IMG/VR virus record: IMGVR_UViG_3300031839_001226
Location: 1-57,489 of that record
Origin: a virus
Length of the DNA stretch: 57,489 nucleotides
Direction: 5' to 3' (one strand)
The position numbers and the translations under genes were made by a program. Numbering within the stretch: position 1 is the stretch's first letter; each line of letters opens with the position of its first letter. This document shows positions 44,811 through 54,474 of the stretch, piece by piece. The notes below the pieces were generated by a model. The model was not told the DNA's origin. It was given only the letters and a program-made list of their open reading frames with translations, and did no database searches.

Positions 44811-46835
44811 CTATGCAGGCGTCACCGATACCGAACCGTCAAAAGCATCCCACGGGTCTGTTGCGTTCGCCCCACGGGCTCGCATCATGCGGTTGTTCGT
44901 GGTATCCCAATAGGTGATACCTGCGGTCTTCCCGGTTGTGTTGACGGCGTTGGCCGCACTGGCAATTGCCGCTGCCGTGGTCTCTGCCTTGAATGCCGCC
45001 GGGAGAAGAATGTCGGTTCGTTCTGGCCTGAAACGAATAGGCGTCGCGGCATTGACAATGACATCCCACATGAAGGAAGACCCGGAAGACCCGGAGGCCC
45101 GGAGCTTGATGCCGCCGACTTCACCTGGAGTGCCGGACGTATCCGCCGCTGATACCCGCATACCACCCGCGAAGACATCGGAGCCTGTCCATGAAGCGTC
45201 GTCAGCGGTCGCGATGATATCGATGTAGGCATTTCGGGCTTTGCTGATCGCGAGATTGTCTCGGATGAAGCTACGCGCCTTGAGGACGTTGAGGATGCTG
45301 GTTTCGCTGTAGTCCTGTGCGTTGCTGTCCAGAGAGATATCCGTGACACTGTTGAGGACCACGCGGCCAAGAGAGAGGTCGAACCCATAGACAAGGCTGT
45401 TCTTGACGGTGCAGCCTTGGAAAGAATTTCGTTGCCCGTAAACGCTGATACCAACCTCGCAGCCGTCTGCCGTTAGGTTGGAGAGCTTGAGATCGCGTGT
45501 ATTGGCCGTAGTTCCGATGCCAACCGCATCATCTCCAGCGCCAGTGCAGGCAACGGCTGTAATGTTGCTGAAGTTGCCCGAGGTTGGGACGCCGTCGGCG
45601 GTATCATATGCACGGAAACCGTGGAAGCACCCATAGACGTAGATATTTGATGCGGTGCACCCCTTGTCGTTGACGACAACGCCCTGAATACGCTTGACCG
45701 AATTCGTCCCTTCGGCTGGGTCTTTGCTGGAGTAGACACGGATGTTGTGTGCCTGAGACCCTTCCGAACCGTTACGACCCAATGAGGTCGATTTGGCACG
45801 GAAACGAACCCCCGCATTGCCGATCTGAGCATCGTAGGAGTCGAGATTGTAGATCGTGACGCCATCCACAATCATGCCCTGGCACATATCGATGACGGCT
45901 TGGTTTTCCGACCCTTGACCGGCGTCGTACTTGCCAACGTAGTTGTGGCCGCAGCCGTCGAGCGCAATTACATCGCGGATTATGATGTTGCGTTTGTAAG
46001 CCGCACCGGATGTGAAAGATTTGCCGTCTATGCAGTCACCGCCGATATTCGAGAAAACAGGCCGCTGAATGAATGCATTATCAATCGATACGTCTTGGAG
46101 GCCAATGCCGTAATGGCCTGTATTTTTTACGCGAGGGTATATGATGCTCAGGTTGCTTAAAGTGCCGCCACCTTCACAAATAATACCCTCTCCGCGGACG
46201 GAGCCTGAACTTGCATTGGTCGTCCCCTCTGGGATCGGATCATAATTATCAACGTCGCCGTCTACTATGAAGCATTTTACATCGACGGTTCCGCTTCGGA
46301 GACGAAGCACGCAACGCCAGTTGTCAGCGCCGTTCTTTAGGTGAAAGCCACTGGCGACTAGCCCATCACGGGCAATAATGCCGCCATGCGCCCACTCGCC
46401 GGAAGACCATGATGTGCGGTTTCCTTTGTAGCCGTCGATGATGTAGATATTATCAAGGCTTTCAACTACGGGAATTTTGTTGGCCGCTGCATAGTCGAAA
46501 CACTTCTGGACTGCCTTCGTATCCACGGCCATATTCGCAACGTCGCCGTCGCCCACGCCGCCCCACTGCTTGACGTTGCACACGCCACCGGGGAACAGCC
46601 ACTGGACCTGGAGTCCATTGTCCAAATCGGTGAACGAGCCGCCATCATCCGTGCCCGCACCACCTGCCACGACAACGCCGGTATTCGCCCCGCCATCCCC
46701 ATAGGCATAGTAGCCGTAGGTCTGGACGTACTGGCCTAGACGAAGGCTGCCATCCGAGACGACAGCGGCTAGAGTTGCGCGGAACTTTGGCGGCGTGCCA
46801 AGTATGTTTGATAGAGGGTAAACGTGACTGGTCAT
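44811..46835 (-). CDS. Tailspike with parallel beta-helix
   Basis: 674 residues from the ATG at 46835. N-terminal adaptor (MTSHVYPLSNILGTPPKFRA), GGAGTDDGGSFTDLDNGLQV, then CNVKQWGGVGDGDV, which opens a pectate-lyase-like helix: repeated short strands with G/N turns through about residue 530 (GIICEGGGTLSNLSIIYPRV; GIGLQDVSIDNAFIQRPVFS). The C-terminal GITYWDTTNNRMMRARG is a standard phage tail-protein ending. It probably degrades or binds host polysaccharide. Adjacent to the acetylase gene. Confidence 0.85.
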   Translation of the reverse strand: MTSHVYPLSNILGTPPKFRATLAAVVSDGSLRLGQYVQTYGYYAYGDGGANTGVVVAGGAGTDDGGSFTDLDNGLQVQWLFPGGVCNVKQWGGVGDGDVANMAVDTKAVQKCFDYAAANKIPVVESLDNIYIIDGYKGNRTSWSSGEWAHGGIIARDGLVASGFHLKNGADNWRCVLRLRSGTVDVKCFIVDGDVDNYDPIPEGTTNASSGSVRGEGIICEGGGTLSNLSIIYPRVKNTGHYGIGLQDVSIDNAFIQRPVFSNIGGDCIDGKSFTSGAAYKRNIIIRDVIALDGCGHNYVGKYDAGQGSENQAVIDMCQGMIVDGVTIYNLDSYDAQIGNAGVRFRAKSTSLGRNGSEGSQAHNIRVYSSKDPAEGTNSVKRIQGVVVNDKGCTASNIYVYGCFHGFRAYDTADGVPTSGNFSNITAVACTGAGDDAVGIGTTANTRDLKLSNLTADGCEVGISVYGQRNSFQGCTVKNSLVYGFDLSLGRVVLNSVTDISLDSNAQDYSETSILNVLKARSFIRDNLAISKARNAYIDIIATADDASWTGSDVFAGGMRVSAADTSGTPGEVGGIKLRASGSSGSSFMWDVIVNAATPIRFRPERTDILLPAAFKAETTAAAIASAANAVNTTGKTAGITYWDTTNNRMMRARGANATDPWDAFDGSVSVTPA

Positions 46836-47125
46836 CACTCAACCCCCAGAAGAACAAAGCTGACAGAAGGAGACGAGCCGCCGGTTATAGTCCCGCGAAG
46901 ATAACAGGAACCAATCTCAAAAGACGGCAGGATACCCGGCGCTGTGAACGTCACATCGTCAATCGTATCTACCGCATTTTCGCCGTCGAGGGACAATTCC
47001 AGCCCCACTGTCGCGCCGCTCGGGTCACCCGAAACGACCGGCATTCGCTTGCCGCTGACAACCCGAACCCAAGGTCCGGTTTCGGATGCGCTGGTCAACA
47101 ACGTGACCGGAGCTATAGCGCCCAT
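46835..47125 (-). CDS. Small beta-rich tail-associated protein
   Basis: 96 residues. GAIAPVTLLTSASETGPWVR, LELSLDGENAVDTIDDVTFT and SCYLRGTITGGSSPSVSFVL; all-beta. It ends TGATG with the tailspike. Likely a virion or tailspike chaperone-like part; unknown. Confidence 0.5.
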   Translation of the reverse strand: MGAIAPVTLLTSASETGPWVRVVSGKRMPVVSGDPSGATVGLELSLDGENAVDTIDDVTFTAPGILPSFEIGSCYLRGTITGGSSPSVSFVLLGVE

Positions 47126-47139
47126 GATGATACCTCATG

Positions 47140-47162
47140 AAAAAGGCCGCTCGAAAGCGGCC
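47140..47162 (-). terminator. Rho-independent terminator
   Basis: Leftward, GGCCGCT-TTCG-AGCGGCC followed by TTTTTC; a perfect 7-bp stem with a stable tetraloop. It ends the tail-fibre transcript after the 55-residue gene and separates it from the tailspike gene pair. Confidence 0.85.
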
Positions 47163-47191
47163 GGCTTTGACGTTCGATTGTTTGGATTGGC

Positions 47192-47359
47192 TTAGGAAGC
47201 GGGGGGCTCTTCCGGCTTCGGTTCGGTCTTGAGCGGAACGTGTTCCTGAAGCTGCTGAAGCGCTGCAATGCCGGGAGCGACTTCGGAGTATGGCCGTCCA
47301 GCCATGTAGCCGATGATGGCCTTCAGAAGTTCCTCGGGGATGATGTACTGCTTTTCCAT
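47192..47359 (-). CDS. Small protein after the tail fibre, unknown
   Basis: 55 residues with a strong ribosome site AAGGAGAGCAC. EKQYIIPEELLKAIIGYMAG then helix GIAALQQLQEHVPLKTEPKP. A standard companion of phage tail fibres (short, N-terminal helix, proline end), function unknown. Followed by a terminator. Confidence 0.6.
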   Translation of the reverse strand: MEKQYIIPEELLKAIIGYMAGRPYSEVAPGIAALQQLQEHVPLKTEPKPEEPPAS

Positions 47360-47368
47360 GTGCTCTCC

Positions 47369-49495
47369 TTACGTGGTAATGAGACCGTGGCCGGCGGTGG
47401 AATGCAAATCGTCCTTCAGTGCCTTGACTGTCTGTGTGCAGTCACGCACTGCGTCCATAAGGGCCTGAATGGTCGCTTGCGTATAGCTTGCCTCAGCGGT
47501 GCCAGAATATGTAGCATTAGCGGTGCGCTTGGCGGTGCCTGTGTCCACTGCCCATCCGGTCTTCCGATCCGAAACCACCTGAAGTGCATTGACGTAATAC
47601 CCGCCTCCGGTCAGCACGTTGACGCGCCCCGCCCCCATATCAGTCGTGGTGCCAACCATAAGGCCAGCGCCAATGGCTGCGCGTCGCGTGCCATTGCTCG
47701 AAAAGGCCCATATACCGGACGAAACCCAGTACCATCCGGTGTCATTGTCGGCGTGGTAAGACCATGCCGGCTTGCCGACTAACCCCGCTCCGGAACGGAC
47801 CAGGCCTGTTCCATCCGCATGCTTCGCCGCCGTAATGTGGAAGTCCATGTAAGAGTCCCCCCACTGTGTAAAATGCGAGAGAAGGAACTTGATCCCCGGC
47901 GATCCCGTGAGATTGGCCTGACTTGCCCCCAGAAAGGCGCAGCCAACATCCCCCACCCATGCAGTGGTAGCGAAAGCCACATGCTGGCGAGGGAACATCG
48001 ACTGAGGTATGTCAACCATATCCCAGCCGACATAGTCATGCGCGTGCTTAAAAATGGGCGGGTTCTGAGAAGCAGTCGCTGTTACGTCACCGGCGACAGT
48101 CACTGACAAAGTCGAACTGTTGAGATCGTTTGTACCTGTGACGGTCACAACCGCGCCAGAAGCGGCAGCCGTAAATCCGTGTGATCCTGTTCCCCCATTG
48201 ATCGCCGATGCCACCGCAGTCGCCGTCGCAGAGTGGGAAGTCGTCCAGTCCACCGCCGAGGAGAGGAGGTTAGTGGCGCCCACCGTGACTTGTGATATCT
48301 TGTTGACGCCTGCGCTTGCCGTCCCACCTGTGATGGTGAACGTCTTGGCGTTTGCATCGTACATCAGGTTCTGGACTTCGAGGGTCAGGTTGTTGCCGGC
48401 CCCTGTCACACCAGCATCAGCATTCGACACAAACACCTTTCTTGTGCTGTATGAAGTGCCGCCGCCAGTACCCCACCGTCCTTGGGACGTGATGTGGAAC
48501 ATGGTGGTAATCGGCCCGTCGATAGTCGATGTCAGCCAGTTCTTCTTGTACGCTTGCAGCCACAATCCGCCGTCAAGATGGCTTGCGTTGCTTGGCCCGG
48601 TCGATCCCTCTGCCTCGTGCGAGATAGACTGTGCCCAACGCGACGTGTTGAGGTGGGCGCCGGTTGTGGAGTAGTGGACAGCATTGCCACCAAATGCTCC
48701 ACCTGCCCCGCCGCCGAAAGCATTGGGGATAGTGGCTGAAGGTACAGCGGACGAGGAGACCGTGAATGCTTCGGCCGCATTCAATGTCTTCACATTCCCG
48801 GATGCAGTGCCGATCGTGAGCAGGTCAGCCGTGCCCGATCCCGTGAAGTACGGTATCTTGTTTGCAGCACTCGTCAGCCCGGAGATGGCGTCAAGATTGG
48901 CAGTCGCAGCGGCGGAAAGAACAATCGGGATACCGGCGCTATTATTGCGGAAGTACCTGTTTGCCGTCGCCGGGAAAACCGCAGTGTCGAGATCGGTCGC
49001 CGTCTTGTTTTCCAGCGCATTCGCATCAGAGTTCCAACCGAGCAGTTTCGATGCCCCAGGTTCTGGAAACGTCAGGCCGGAATAGGTACTGGTTTCTTTC
49101 AGTGCCGGGCTGCGATCAAGCCGCTCCTCCAGCATCTGGATTTTCATCGCCAGCCGGTCGAGCGCCTTTTCGTGGCTCTTGGCCGGGAACGGATCGTTGA
49201 CCGTATAAGACTGTGGCTGCGTCAAAGGTTCATTGCGCAGGATGGTGATCTTCGTTCCGCTGGCCGGGGTGTAGTTTGTCGGCGTCGTCTTGACGTTGAC
49301 TGTTCCGGTAGCGGCGGCAGCGTTGTCAGTGAGCGTGTAGTGGGTATCGATTACCCACGTCGCATCAACCCCGTCCGCGTCGGTGTAGACCACTTTGACG
49401 CCAGCCGCCGTCAGGAATTCGAACGGCACGGCAAAGGCCGTCGTGGCCCCGTTGCCGGAATATTGCGCGCGGGTTGTCGTGCTGGAAATCGTCAT
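47369..49495 (-). CDS. Tail fibre protein, T7 gp17-like N-terminus
   Basis: 708 residues. TTTRAQYSGNGATTAFAVPF at the start and SHEKALDRLAMKIQMLEERL near residue 108 match the virion-attachment domain of T7-type fibres, including a coiled coil. The long middle is Ala/Gly/Thr/Ser-rich with a beta-structured receptor part. The end GRVNVLTGGGYYVNALQVVS with a helix (TQATIQALMDAVRDCTQTVK) is common in fibres. Binds the host surface. Confidence 0.85.
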   Translation of the reverse strand: MTISSTTTRAQYSGNGATTAFAVPFEFLTAAGVKVVYTDADGVDATWVIDTHYTLTDNAAAATGTVNVKTTPTNYTPASGTKITILRNEPLTQPQSYTVNDPFPAKSHEKALDRLAMKIQMLEERLDRSPALKETSTYSGLTFPEPGASKLLGWNSDANALENKTATDLDTAVFPATANRYFRNNSAGIPIVLSAAATANLDAISGLTSAANKIPYFTGSGTADLLTIGTASGNVKTLNAAEAFTVSSSAVPSATIPNAFGGGAGGAFGGNAVHYSTTGAHLNTSRWAQSISHEAEGSTGPSNASHLDGGLWLQAYKKNWLTSTIDGPITTMFHITSQGRWGTGGGTSYSTRKVFVSNADAGVTGAGNNLTLEVQNLMYDANAKTFTITGGTASAGVNKISQVTVGATNLLSSAVDWTTSHSATATAVASAINGGTGSHGFTAAASGAVVTVTGTNDLNSSTLSVTVAGDVTATASQNPPIFKHAHDYVGWDMVDIPQSMFPRQHVAFATTAWVGDVGCAFLGASQANLTGSPGIKFLLSHFTQWGDSYMDFHITAAKHADGTGLVRSGAGLVGKPAWSYHADNDTGWYWVSSGIWAFSSNGTRRAAIGAGLMVGTTTDMGAGRVNVLTGGGYYVNALQVVSDRKTGWAVDTGTAKRTANATYSGTAEASYTQATIQALMDAVRDCTQTVKALKDDLHSTAGHGLITT

Positions 49496-49567
49496 GCGAT
49501 TGCCCTACATAGGCCCCTGTGACGGGGCAGTTGCATTTCGGTTTGAACGGGAGTTCACTTGCCGGCC

Positions 49568-49768
49568 ATGACCAACGCCACGCCGTACATCGCCGCCGCC
49601 ATCGTCGGGGCAGTTGCCTCAGTCATCATCGGATACTTCGCCCACGCTTCCGCGTATGACGGGATATCCTTTTCCTTCTGGATCGAACGCCCGGTACGTT
49701 ACGGGGCTATCTGGTGGGCGATTGCCGGGGCCGCTATCGGGCCTGCCGCACGGTACGCTTTCCGTTGA
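49568..49768 (+). CDS. Small two-helix membrane protein
   Basis: 66 residues from the ATG at 49568. Helices PYIAAAIVGAVASVIIGYFA and AIWWAIAGAAIGPAARYAF. Read against the tail genes between fibre and ejection protein; a GCCCC/GGGGC hairpin lies about 40 bases upstream. Forms a pair with the next gene. Possibly a superinfection-exclusion protein. Confidence 0.5.
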   Translation: MTNATPYIAAAIVGAVASVIIGYFAHASAYDGISFSFWIERPVRYGAIWWAIAGAAIGPAARYAFR

Positions 49769-49908
49769 CGCGCTTCTTCCTGGTGACGTGCGCGTGGGCA
49801 CTTGTCGGAGCATCCGGTTTAGGAACGAATGTCGATCCGCTCACATGGGGACTGCTTTGGATCGCCGGCTACTGGTTTCTCGTCTTCAGTTTAAGGCACG
49901 GGGAATGA
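49765..49908 (+). CDS. Small two-helix membrane protein
   Basis: 47 residues from a TTG that overlaps the previous stop (TTGA). RFFLVTCAWALVGASGLGTN and LTWGLLWIAGYWFLVFSLRH. Its end overlaps the ejection protein gene by 23 bases. Unusual start lowers confidence. Coupled to the gene before; function unknown. Confidence 0.4.
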   Translation: MTRFFLVTCAWALVGASGLGTNVDPLTWGLLWIAGYWFLVFSLRHGE

Positions 49909-52516
49909 AACTCTCCTGACCGTACTGTGTCTTCCGGCGACGTTCCGTCTTGCGCAGATAGCCGGGGCTTGCCGCTTCACGCATGGAATTCAGGAACAGG
50001 TAATCCAGAGCCGGGCGCGTGTAGAACAGGTTGATGAACGGCGTGTTCTGAAGTGCGTAGTTCAACCAGTCGGCAGCTCTGACTTCTTCCTCCGGGCTGA
50101 TTGCCGCATCCCGCGCCTTTGCCACGAGATCGATGAAGTCGAACACGGACCCGATGCCAGGCCCCATTGCCGTTTCGGCGATCCCACCGCCGAACCGATT
50201 GACGCGGGAGAACAGGAAGTCGCCATAGATGCCCATGGCCCCGCCTTGAGTGAACGCCGCGATCCACGTCTCCGGATTGGTCGGATCGCGTGGAGGCCAA
50301 TAGCCCCGTGTCAAGTCTTTCATCGTCATGGACACATAGCCAGCCATCGTCATTCCGGCCAGCAAAGCACCAATATGCGAGCCATAGACTGCCGCGCGCT
50401 CCGCGCTACCCATGCCCGCTCGTTGACCAAACAACGCCCGCCCGCCAATCCTTTGCGCGAAGGCGGTTGGGAACCCCTTGAACTGTGCGATGAACCGCAT
50501 GGCCTCGCCAGCAAATGTGCCCGGTCTTTGGCCTAGCGTCATCGTGCGGCGGGAGCGATTGTCCACCTCCACTATGCCGTAACTCGTCTCGTCGGCGAAG
50601 AAGCGGAGCAACGACAGTTCCATGTCGCGCCGGCCGTCTTCGATGATGGATGCACGGCGTTCCTCAAACTGTGCTTCCCGCTTGGCCTTGGTTTCCGGTG
50701 ACTTCGCCTTATCGACTTTCAGCGCCTTTCGGGCCGCGTCGAGACGATCCTTGACCAAAGGCTCAATATCGGCGTCCGACAAATCACGAATGCGATCCGG
50801 GGTGACGTATGCCTTGCCATCGATCTCCCGAGGGCCGGCCTTGCGGATCACATTCCACTTCGCTTCCGTGATGCCGTGAAGACCAAGGACATGCCGATAG
50901 TTGGCCGGGAGCGCGGAATAGGATGCCTTGGACCTCATGCCCATCTCTGCGGCGATCATACGGCCCGCTGACGCGCGTTGAATGTCTGTCCACCACGACA
51001 GGCCATTGAAGCGAAAGAACGTCTCCTGGAGCTTGCTGAGCCTGCCAACGGGGCCGTCCACGGCAGCGGCAGGGGAGACGATATGGCCAATAATCCCATC
51101 GAACCCCTCACCGAGCAGGAACGAGATTTCCGCCCGCTCGCCTTTCGGCCTCCCGCCCATGATGCCGGCGATCTGGTTTGTGAAGCCTTTGAAGAATCCC
51201 GACCCGCGAAACTGCGATGCAAGCCCCGCCGTCACGTTGTCCGACACCGACGACAACAGAGCCCCGCCGAGCTTCGCCATGGACTGGACGGCGCGGATGT
51301 CAGACCCGATGCGAGCCGCCGTGACGTTGACCGGGCGCGAGTTCAGACCCGTCGCAATCCCGAGCGCATGTTGCAGTCCTTCCGCGTCAAGCGCGTTCGT
51401 CTGTTTGTTCTTCTGTTTCGGTGTGAGTTTCGGGTCTTCCTTGATCCTGCGCTTCTGACCATCGATGATGGACTTGAGCATCACTTCAGGGTTAGGACCA
51501 AGCACTTCCATGTTGGCCGCCACCCGAGCCGAATTGCGCAGATGCGAGATCATGCCCGAGACGGTGTTGCCCGTCCCGAATTCATTGCGATAGGCAAGTG
51601 CAGATTCCGCATCCTTGAAATGCAGAACACGGGACTTGCCCAGCCGCTTCGCCATGTTCGCCGGGTTGACGCGCTGGCCCTTCTCCGCAGGCGTGGCCTT
51701 GTTTGGAAAGCCGGTGATGATGGTGTCGTAGATATCCCCGAGGATTTCCACGATTTCATCGCCACTGGCAGCATCCGGGAACGTCCGTGCCGTGTCGATC
51801 TTGGGAAGGATCGATGCCGTCCATGCTTCCTTGCCCGCAGCGATCAGCTTCACATCGTCATGCGATTGATGCCCTGCCCAGCCGTCGAGTTTGCCGATCG
51901 ATGCGCCGAGCTTGTTCAGGTCCGTCCTTGCCAGTTCGGCATAGGTGGAGAAGACCTTGGCGATGTACTGCGCATCCTTGTTTCCCGTGGAACCTGGATT
52001 GCCGCCCTCCCGCAGTTCCGTCATCTCGCGCATCACGTCGGCGTCGAACTTCTGATCTCGCATCGCCATGACGAGGTGAGGCTTGTTCTTCTGGACTTCT
52101 GCGAACAGACCGCCGATGTACCGTGCTTCATAGGCAAGGTTCGTCGCGGCAACCGAATTGCGCCCGCCCTCGATGCCTTTCTGCGTGCCCTCTAGGACGG
52201 CGAGAACCGCCTTCTTCGGAGATAGGCCAGCCTTCACATAGCCGTTGACCGCCGCGTCCAGTCGATCCCGCACGAGGATGTTCAAGGCCGCATGGCGCTT
52301 TGACATGGCAGCGGCGATCTTGGTCCGCTCGGCTTCCCTCTCCGCAAACGAACGGAGTTTGTCGGCCATGCCGTCGATATTGCCTTCCGCCTGTAGCTTC
52401 TGCTTATAGTCGGACACGCGCTGGAATGCGGCGTCGATCTCCTCGCGGGTGAGCTTTTGGCCGGACGCGACATTTGCGGCATCGTAGCAATCAGGGCTGG
52501 GTTTGTACTTTGCCAT
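49886..52516 (-). CDS. Internal virion (ejection) protein
   Basis: 876 residues. Helix-rich (VSDYKQKLQAEGNIDGMADK; AAAMSKRHAALNILVRDRLD), with hydrophobic segments near 430-500 and in the last quarter (AVYGSHIGALLAGMTMAGYV). The end SPGYLRKTERRRKTQYGQES is typical of large DNA-ejection proteins of short-tailed phages. Matches the place of T7 gp16 group. It would leave the head at infection and help DNA cross the envelope. Confidence 0.75.
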   Translation of the reverse strand: MAKYKPSPDCYDAANVASGQKLTREEIDAAFQRVSDYKQKLQAEGNIDGMADKLRSFAEREAERTKIAAAMSKRHAALNILVRDRLDAAVNGYVKAGLSPKKAVLAVLEGTQKGIEGGRNSVAATNLAYEARYIGGLFAEVQKNKPHLVMAMRDQKFDADVMREMTELREGGNPGSTGNKDAQYIAKVFSTYAELARTDLNKLGASIGKLDGWAGHQSHDDVKLIAAGKEAWTASILPKIDTARTFPDAASGDEIVEILGDIYDTIITGFPNKATPAEKGQRVNPANMAKRLGKSRVLHFKDAESALAYRNEFGTGNTVSGMISHLRNSARVAANMEVLGPNPEVMLKSIIDGQKRRIKEDPKLTPKQKNKQTNALDAEGLQHALGIATGLNSRPVNVTAARIGSDIRAVQSMAKLGGALLSSVSDNVTAGLASQFRGSGFFKGFTNQIAGIMGGRPKGERAEISFLLGEGFDGIIGHIVSPAAAVDGPVGRLSKLQETFFRFNGLSWWTDIQRASAGRMIAAEMGMRSKASYSALPANYRHVLGLHGITEAKWNVIRKAGPREIDGKAYVTPDRIRDLSDADIEPLVKDRLDAARKALKVDKAKSPETKAKREAQFEERRASIIEDGRRDMELSLLRFFADETSYGIVEVDNRSRRTMTLGQRPGTFAGEAMRFIAQFKGFPTAFAQRIGGRALFGQRAGMGSAERAAVYGSHIGALLAGMTMAGYVSMTMKDLTRGYWPPRDPTNPETWIAAFTQGGAMGIYGDFLFSRVNRFGGGIAETAMGPGIGSVFDFIDLVAKARDAAISPEEEVRAADWLNYALQNTPFINLFYTRPALDYLFLNSMREAASPGYLRKTERRRKTQYGQESFIPRALN

Positions 52517-54474
52517 CAGATGATACAGTTTACCGCAGCGCGCAAAGCCTCGCCATACGCAGCGCCGTTCTCAAGGTTGGATTGAGCCTGGTCGAGTGCG
52601 TCGATATCGTCCTGCGTCAGCCGACCTTCGGCTTTCAACTGGTCGATCTCCGCGCTTTCAAGGAAGTCGCCCGTTTCAGGATCGACACGGTACTGACTGG
52701 ATAGGGCTTTGTAGTCTTCCGTCTTGGCGATGGAACGCTCGGCTTCAGCGCGCCCTTCGGGAATAGGTTCGGGGCGCCCTACGCTTGTGTCGATTGCCGC
52801 TCTTTGATCTTCGCCAGCACGAGCATATTGCCTGCGATCCGCCGCATTTGCTCCGCGTCTTCCTTGTCCGCGCCTTCGGCCTTGCGGTTCAAAAAGTCGG
52901 CCTCCTGTCGCAGGCGTTCCGGCGTCTTCGAAGAAAGGGATGTCTGCGGCGTCATTGGCGAACCCTCCGTCGCGCTCGGACATAGCGTCGTAGAATTGAC
53001 GATAGTCCTCTTCGATCGCGCGTTCAAGCGCCGTCACCCGATCATCGCCATCCGCCATGTACCCGGCCGCACGGCGGATCGTGTCGTCATCAACCCTGTG
53101 GTCGATCTTCAATTCGTCAAGCGCGGTATCAACCTCATCGAGAACACGCTTGTACTCTTCGCTGTTTCTCAGCTGCGCATCGAATTCCGCCTGGTCGAAC
53201 ATGCGACCGCCATCAAGGCGCGGGGAATAGGTTGCCCGTCCCGCCGCTTCGTCGCTGAGAAGCCTCAGAAGATCATCCGGCGTTGACTTCGCCACCGCTT
53301 CATCAGGGCCGTAGATATGGTCGAAATAACCGGCTTCAGCAGCAGCCTCCCGCGCGTACTCGATGCTCAAGCCATTGCGACGAACAAGAGCACCACTGCC
53401 AGGAATGAACTTGCGCGAAAGCCCCATGGACCGCAGCGCGCCCGCTTCATCGACAATGCCGCCCTCACCGGCAAGAAACTGCATGAGATTGACCGGACGA
53501 AGCGGGGCAGCGTCAACAGGAGCATCCGTGCGCGCCAACCGCGCGAGTTGTTCCGCCCGCGTTTCGTTTATGACCCGCTCGACGCCCGCCATCCCATTTG
53601 GCGACAGGCTGACATCCTCACCCCTCACAACCCCGTCAATGGCCTCGTTCAAGGCTATGCGGGCTTCCTGAGTGGTGCGCAGCGTCGAGAGACGTTCGGA
53701 TGCCTGCGCTTCGATCCTCGCGTCCCTGCGTGCTCCTATGGCCCCGGAAATCGTACCGAACGCGGAGCCGATCAATGCAGCCGTGGCGATCTCGGATATC
53801 GTAGCCTGCCATGATACGTCATCCCCGTATCGACCGCGCTGTTCCCGTGTCGCCAATCCTGCAATGGCGGTGTTCGCCGCAGCATCGCCAGCACCAGTCA
53901 GCGTCCTGCCGAGTACCCGCCCTGCTCTTGCGACCGCAGCGGCCTCGACAACCGGGCCAGCAACCGGAATGTAGTTGATCGGATCGACCGCCTGCCCCGC
54001 CAGATTGCCAACGAAAGACGTGAACGGGCGCTTTTGCGCGTAGTACTCACGAACCTTCTTAGCATCGTGATATGCGGCAAGGGCAGCGGCGCGATCTTCC
54101 GTCATCGCAGCATCCCACGGGACATCCTTGCGATAGTAGGCCGATGCCTTCCATGCGTTCTCATCGAGCGACTTGGAAGGTTCATCCGTCAGGCGGCGAA
54201 TGGTCGAACCGATTGCCCCGGCAATTCCTCCGGGAAGGACCGTTTCGAACGTGCGCTTTACCTGCTCCCCGGTATCGAGTTGCGACGTATCGCCGGCCGG
54301 AATGTCCGCCCCACGAATAGCCGTGCCGAGACCAAAGCTTTCCAGTGTCCCGCCCTTGGCCTGATCCCAGAACGTCGCGCCCATGTTCATCGGCTGGTTG
54401 AGAGCCGAGTCGAACATCTCCGCACGAGATGCACCGCGAAACGACGGGCCGGGGCGAAAGCCGTAAATGCTCAC
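52516..54474 (-). CDS. Internal virion (ejection) protein
   Basis: 652 residues. FRPGPSFRGASRAEMFDSAL starts a helical protein with alanine-rich hydrophobic parts (PVVEAAAVARAGRVLGRTLT and ISEIATAALIGSAFGTISGA, a probable membrane hairpin) and a charged C-terminal half. Position between the lytic-enzyme protein and the 876-residue protein matches T7 gp14/gp15-like core proteins. Overlaps the upstream gene by four bases. Assignment by place and composition. Confidence 0.65.
   Translation of the reverse strand: MSIYGFRPGPSFRGASRAEMFDSALNQPMNMGATFWDQAKGGTLESFGLGTAIRGADIPAGDTSQLDTGEQVKRTFETVLPGGIAGAIGSTIRRLTDEPSKSLDENAWKASAYYRKDVPWDAAMTEDRAAALAAYHDAKKVREYYAQKRPFTSFVGNLAGQAVDPINYIPVAGPVVEAAAVARAGRVLGRTLTGAGDAAANTAIAGLATREQRGRYGDDVSWQATISEIATAALIGSAFGTISGAIGARRDARIEAQASERLSTLRTTQEARIALNEAIDGVVRGEDVSLSPNGMAGVERVINETRAEQLARLARTDAPVDAAPLRPVNLMQFLAGEGGIVDEAGALRSMGLSRKFIPGSGALVRRNGLSIEYAREAAAEAGYFDHIYGPDEAVAKSTPDDLLRLLSDEAAGRATYSPRLDGGRMFDQAEFDAQLRNSEEYKRVLDEVDTALDELKIDHRVDDDTIRRAAGYMADGDDRVTALERAIEEDYRQFYDAMSERDGGFANDAADIPFFEDAGTPATGGRLFEPQGRRRGQGRRGANAADRRQYARAGEDQRAAIDTSVGRPEPIPEGRAEAERSIAKTEDYKALSSQYRVDPETGDFLESAEIDQLKAEGRLTQDDIDALDQAQSNLENGAAYGEALRAAVNCII

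Noticed and set aside
50978-52195. 405-residue rightward reading frame
   Set aside because: Antisense to the 876-residue ejection protein; shadow of its codons.
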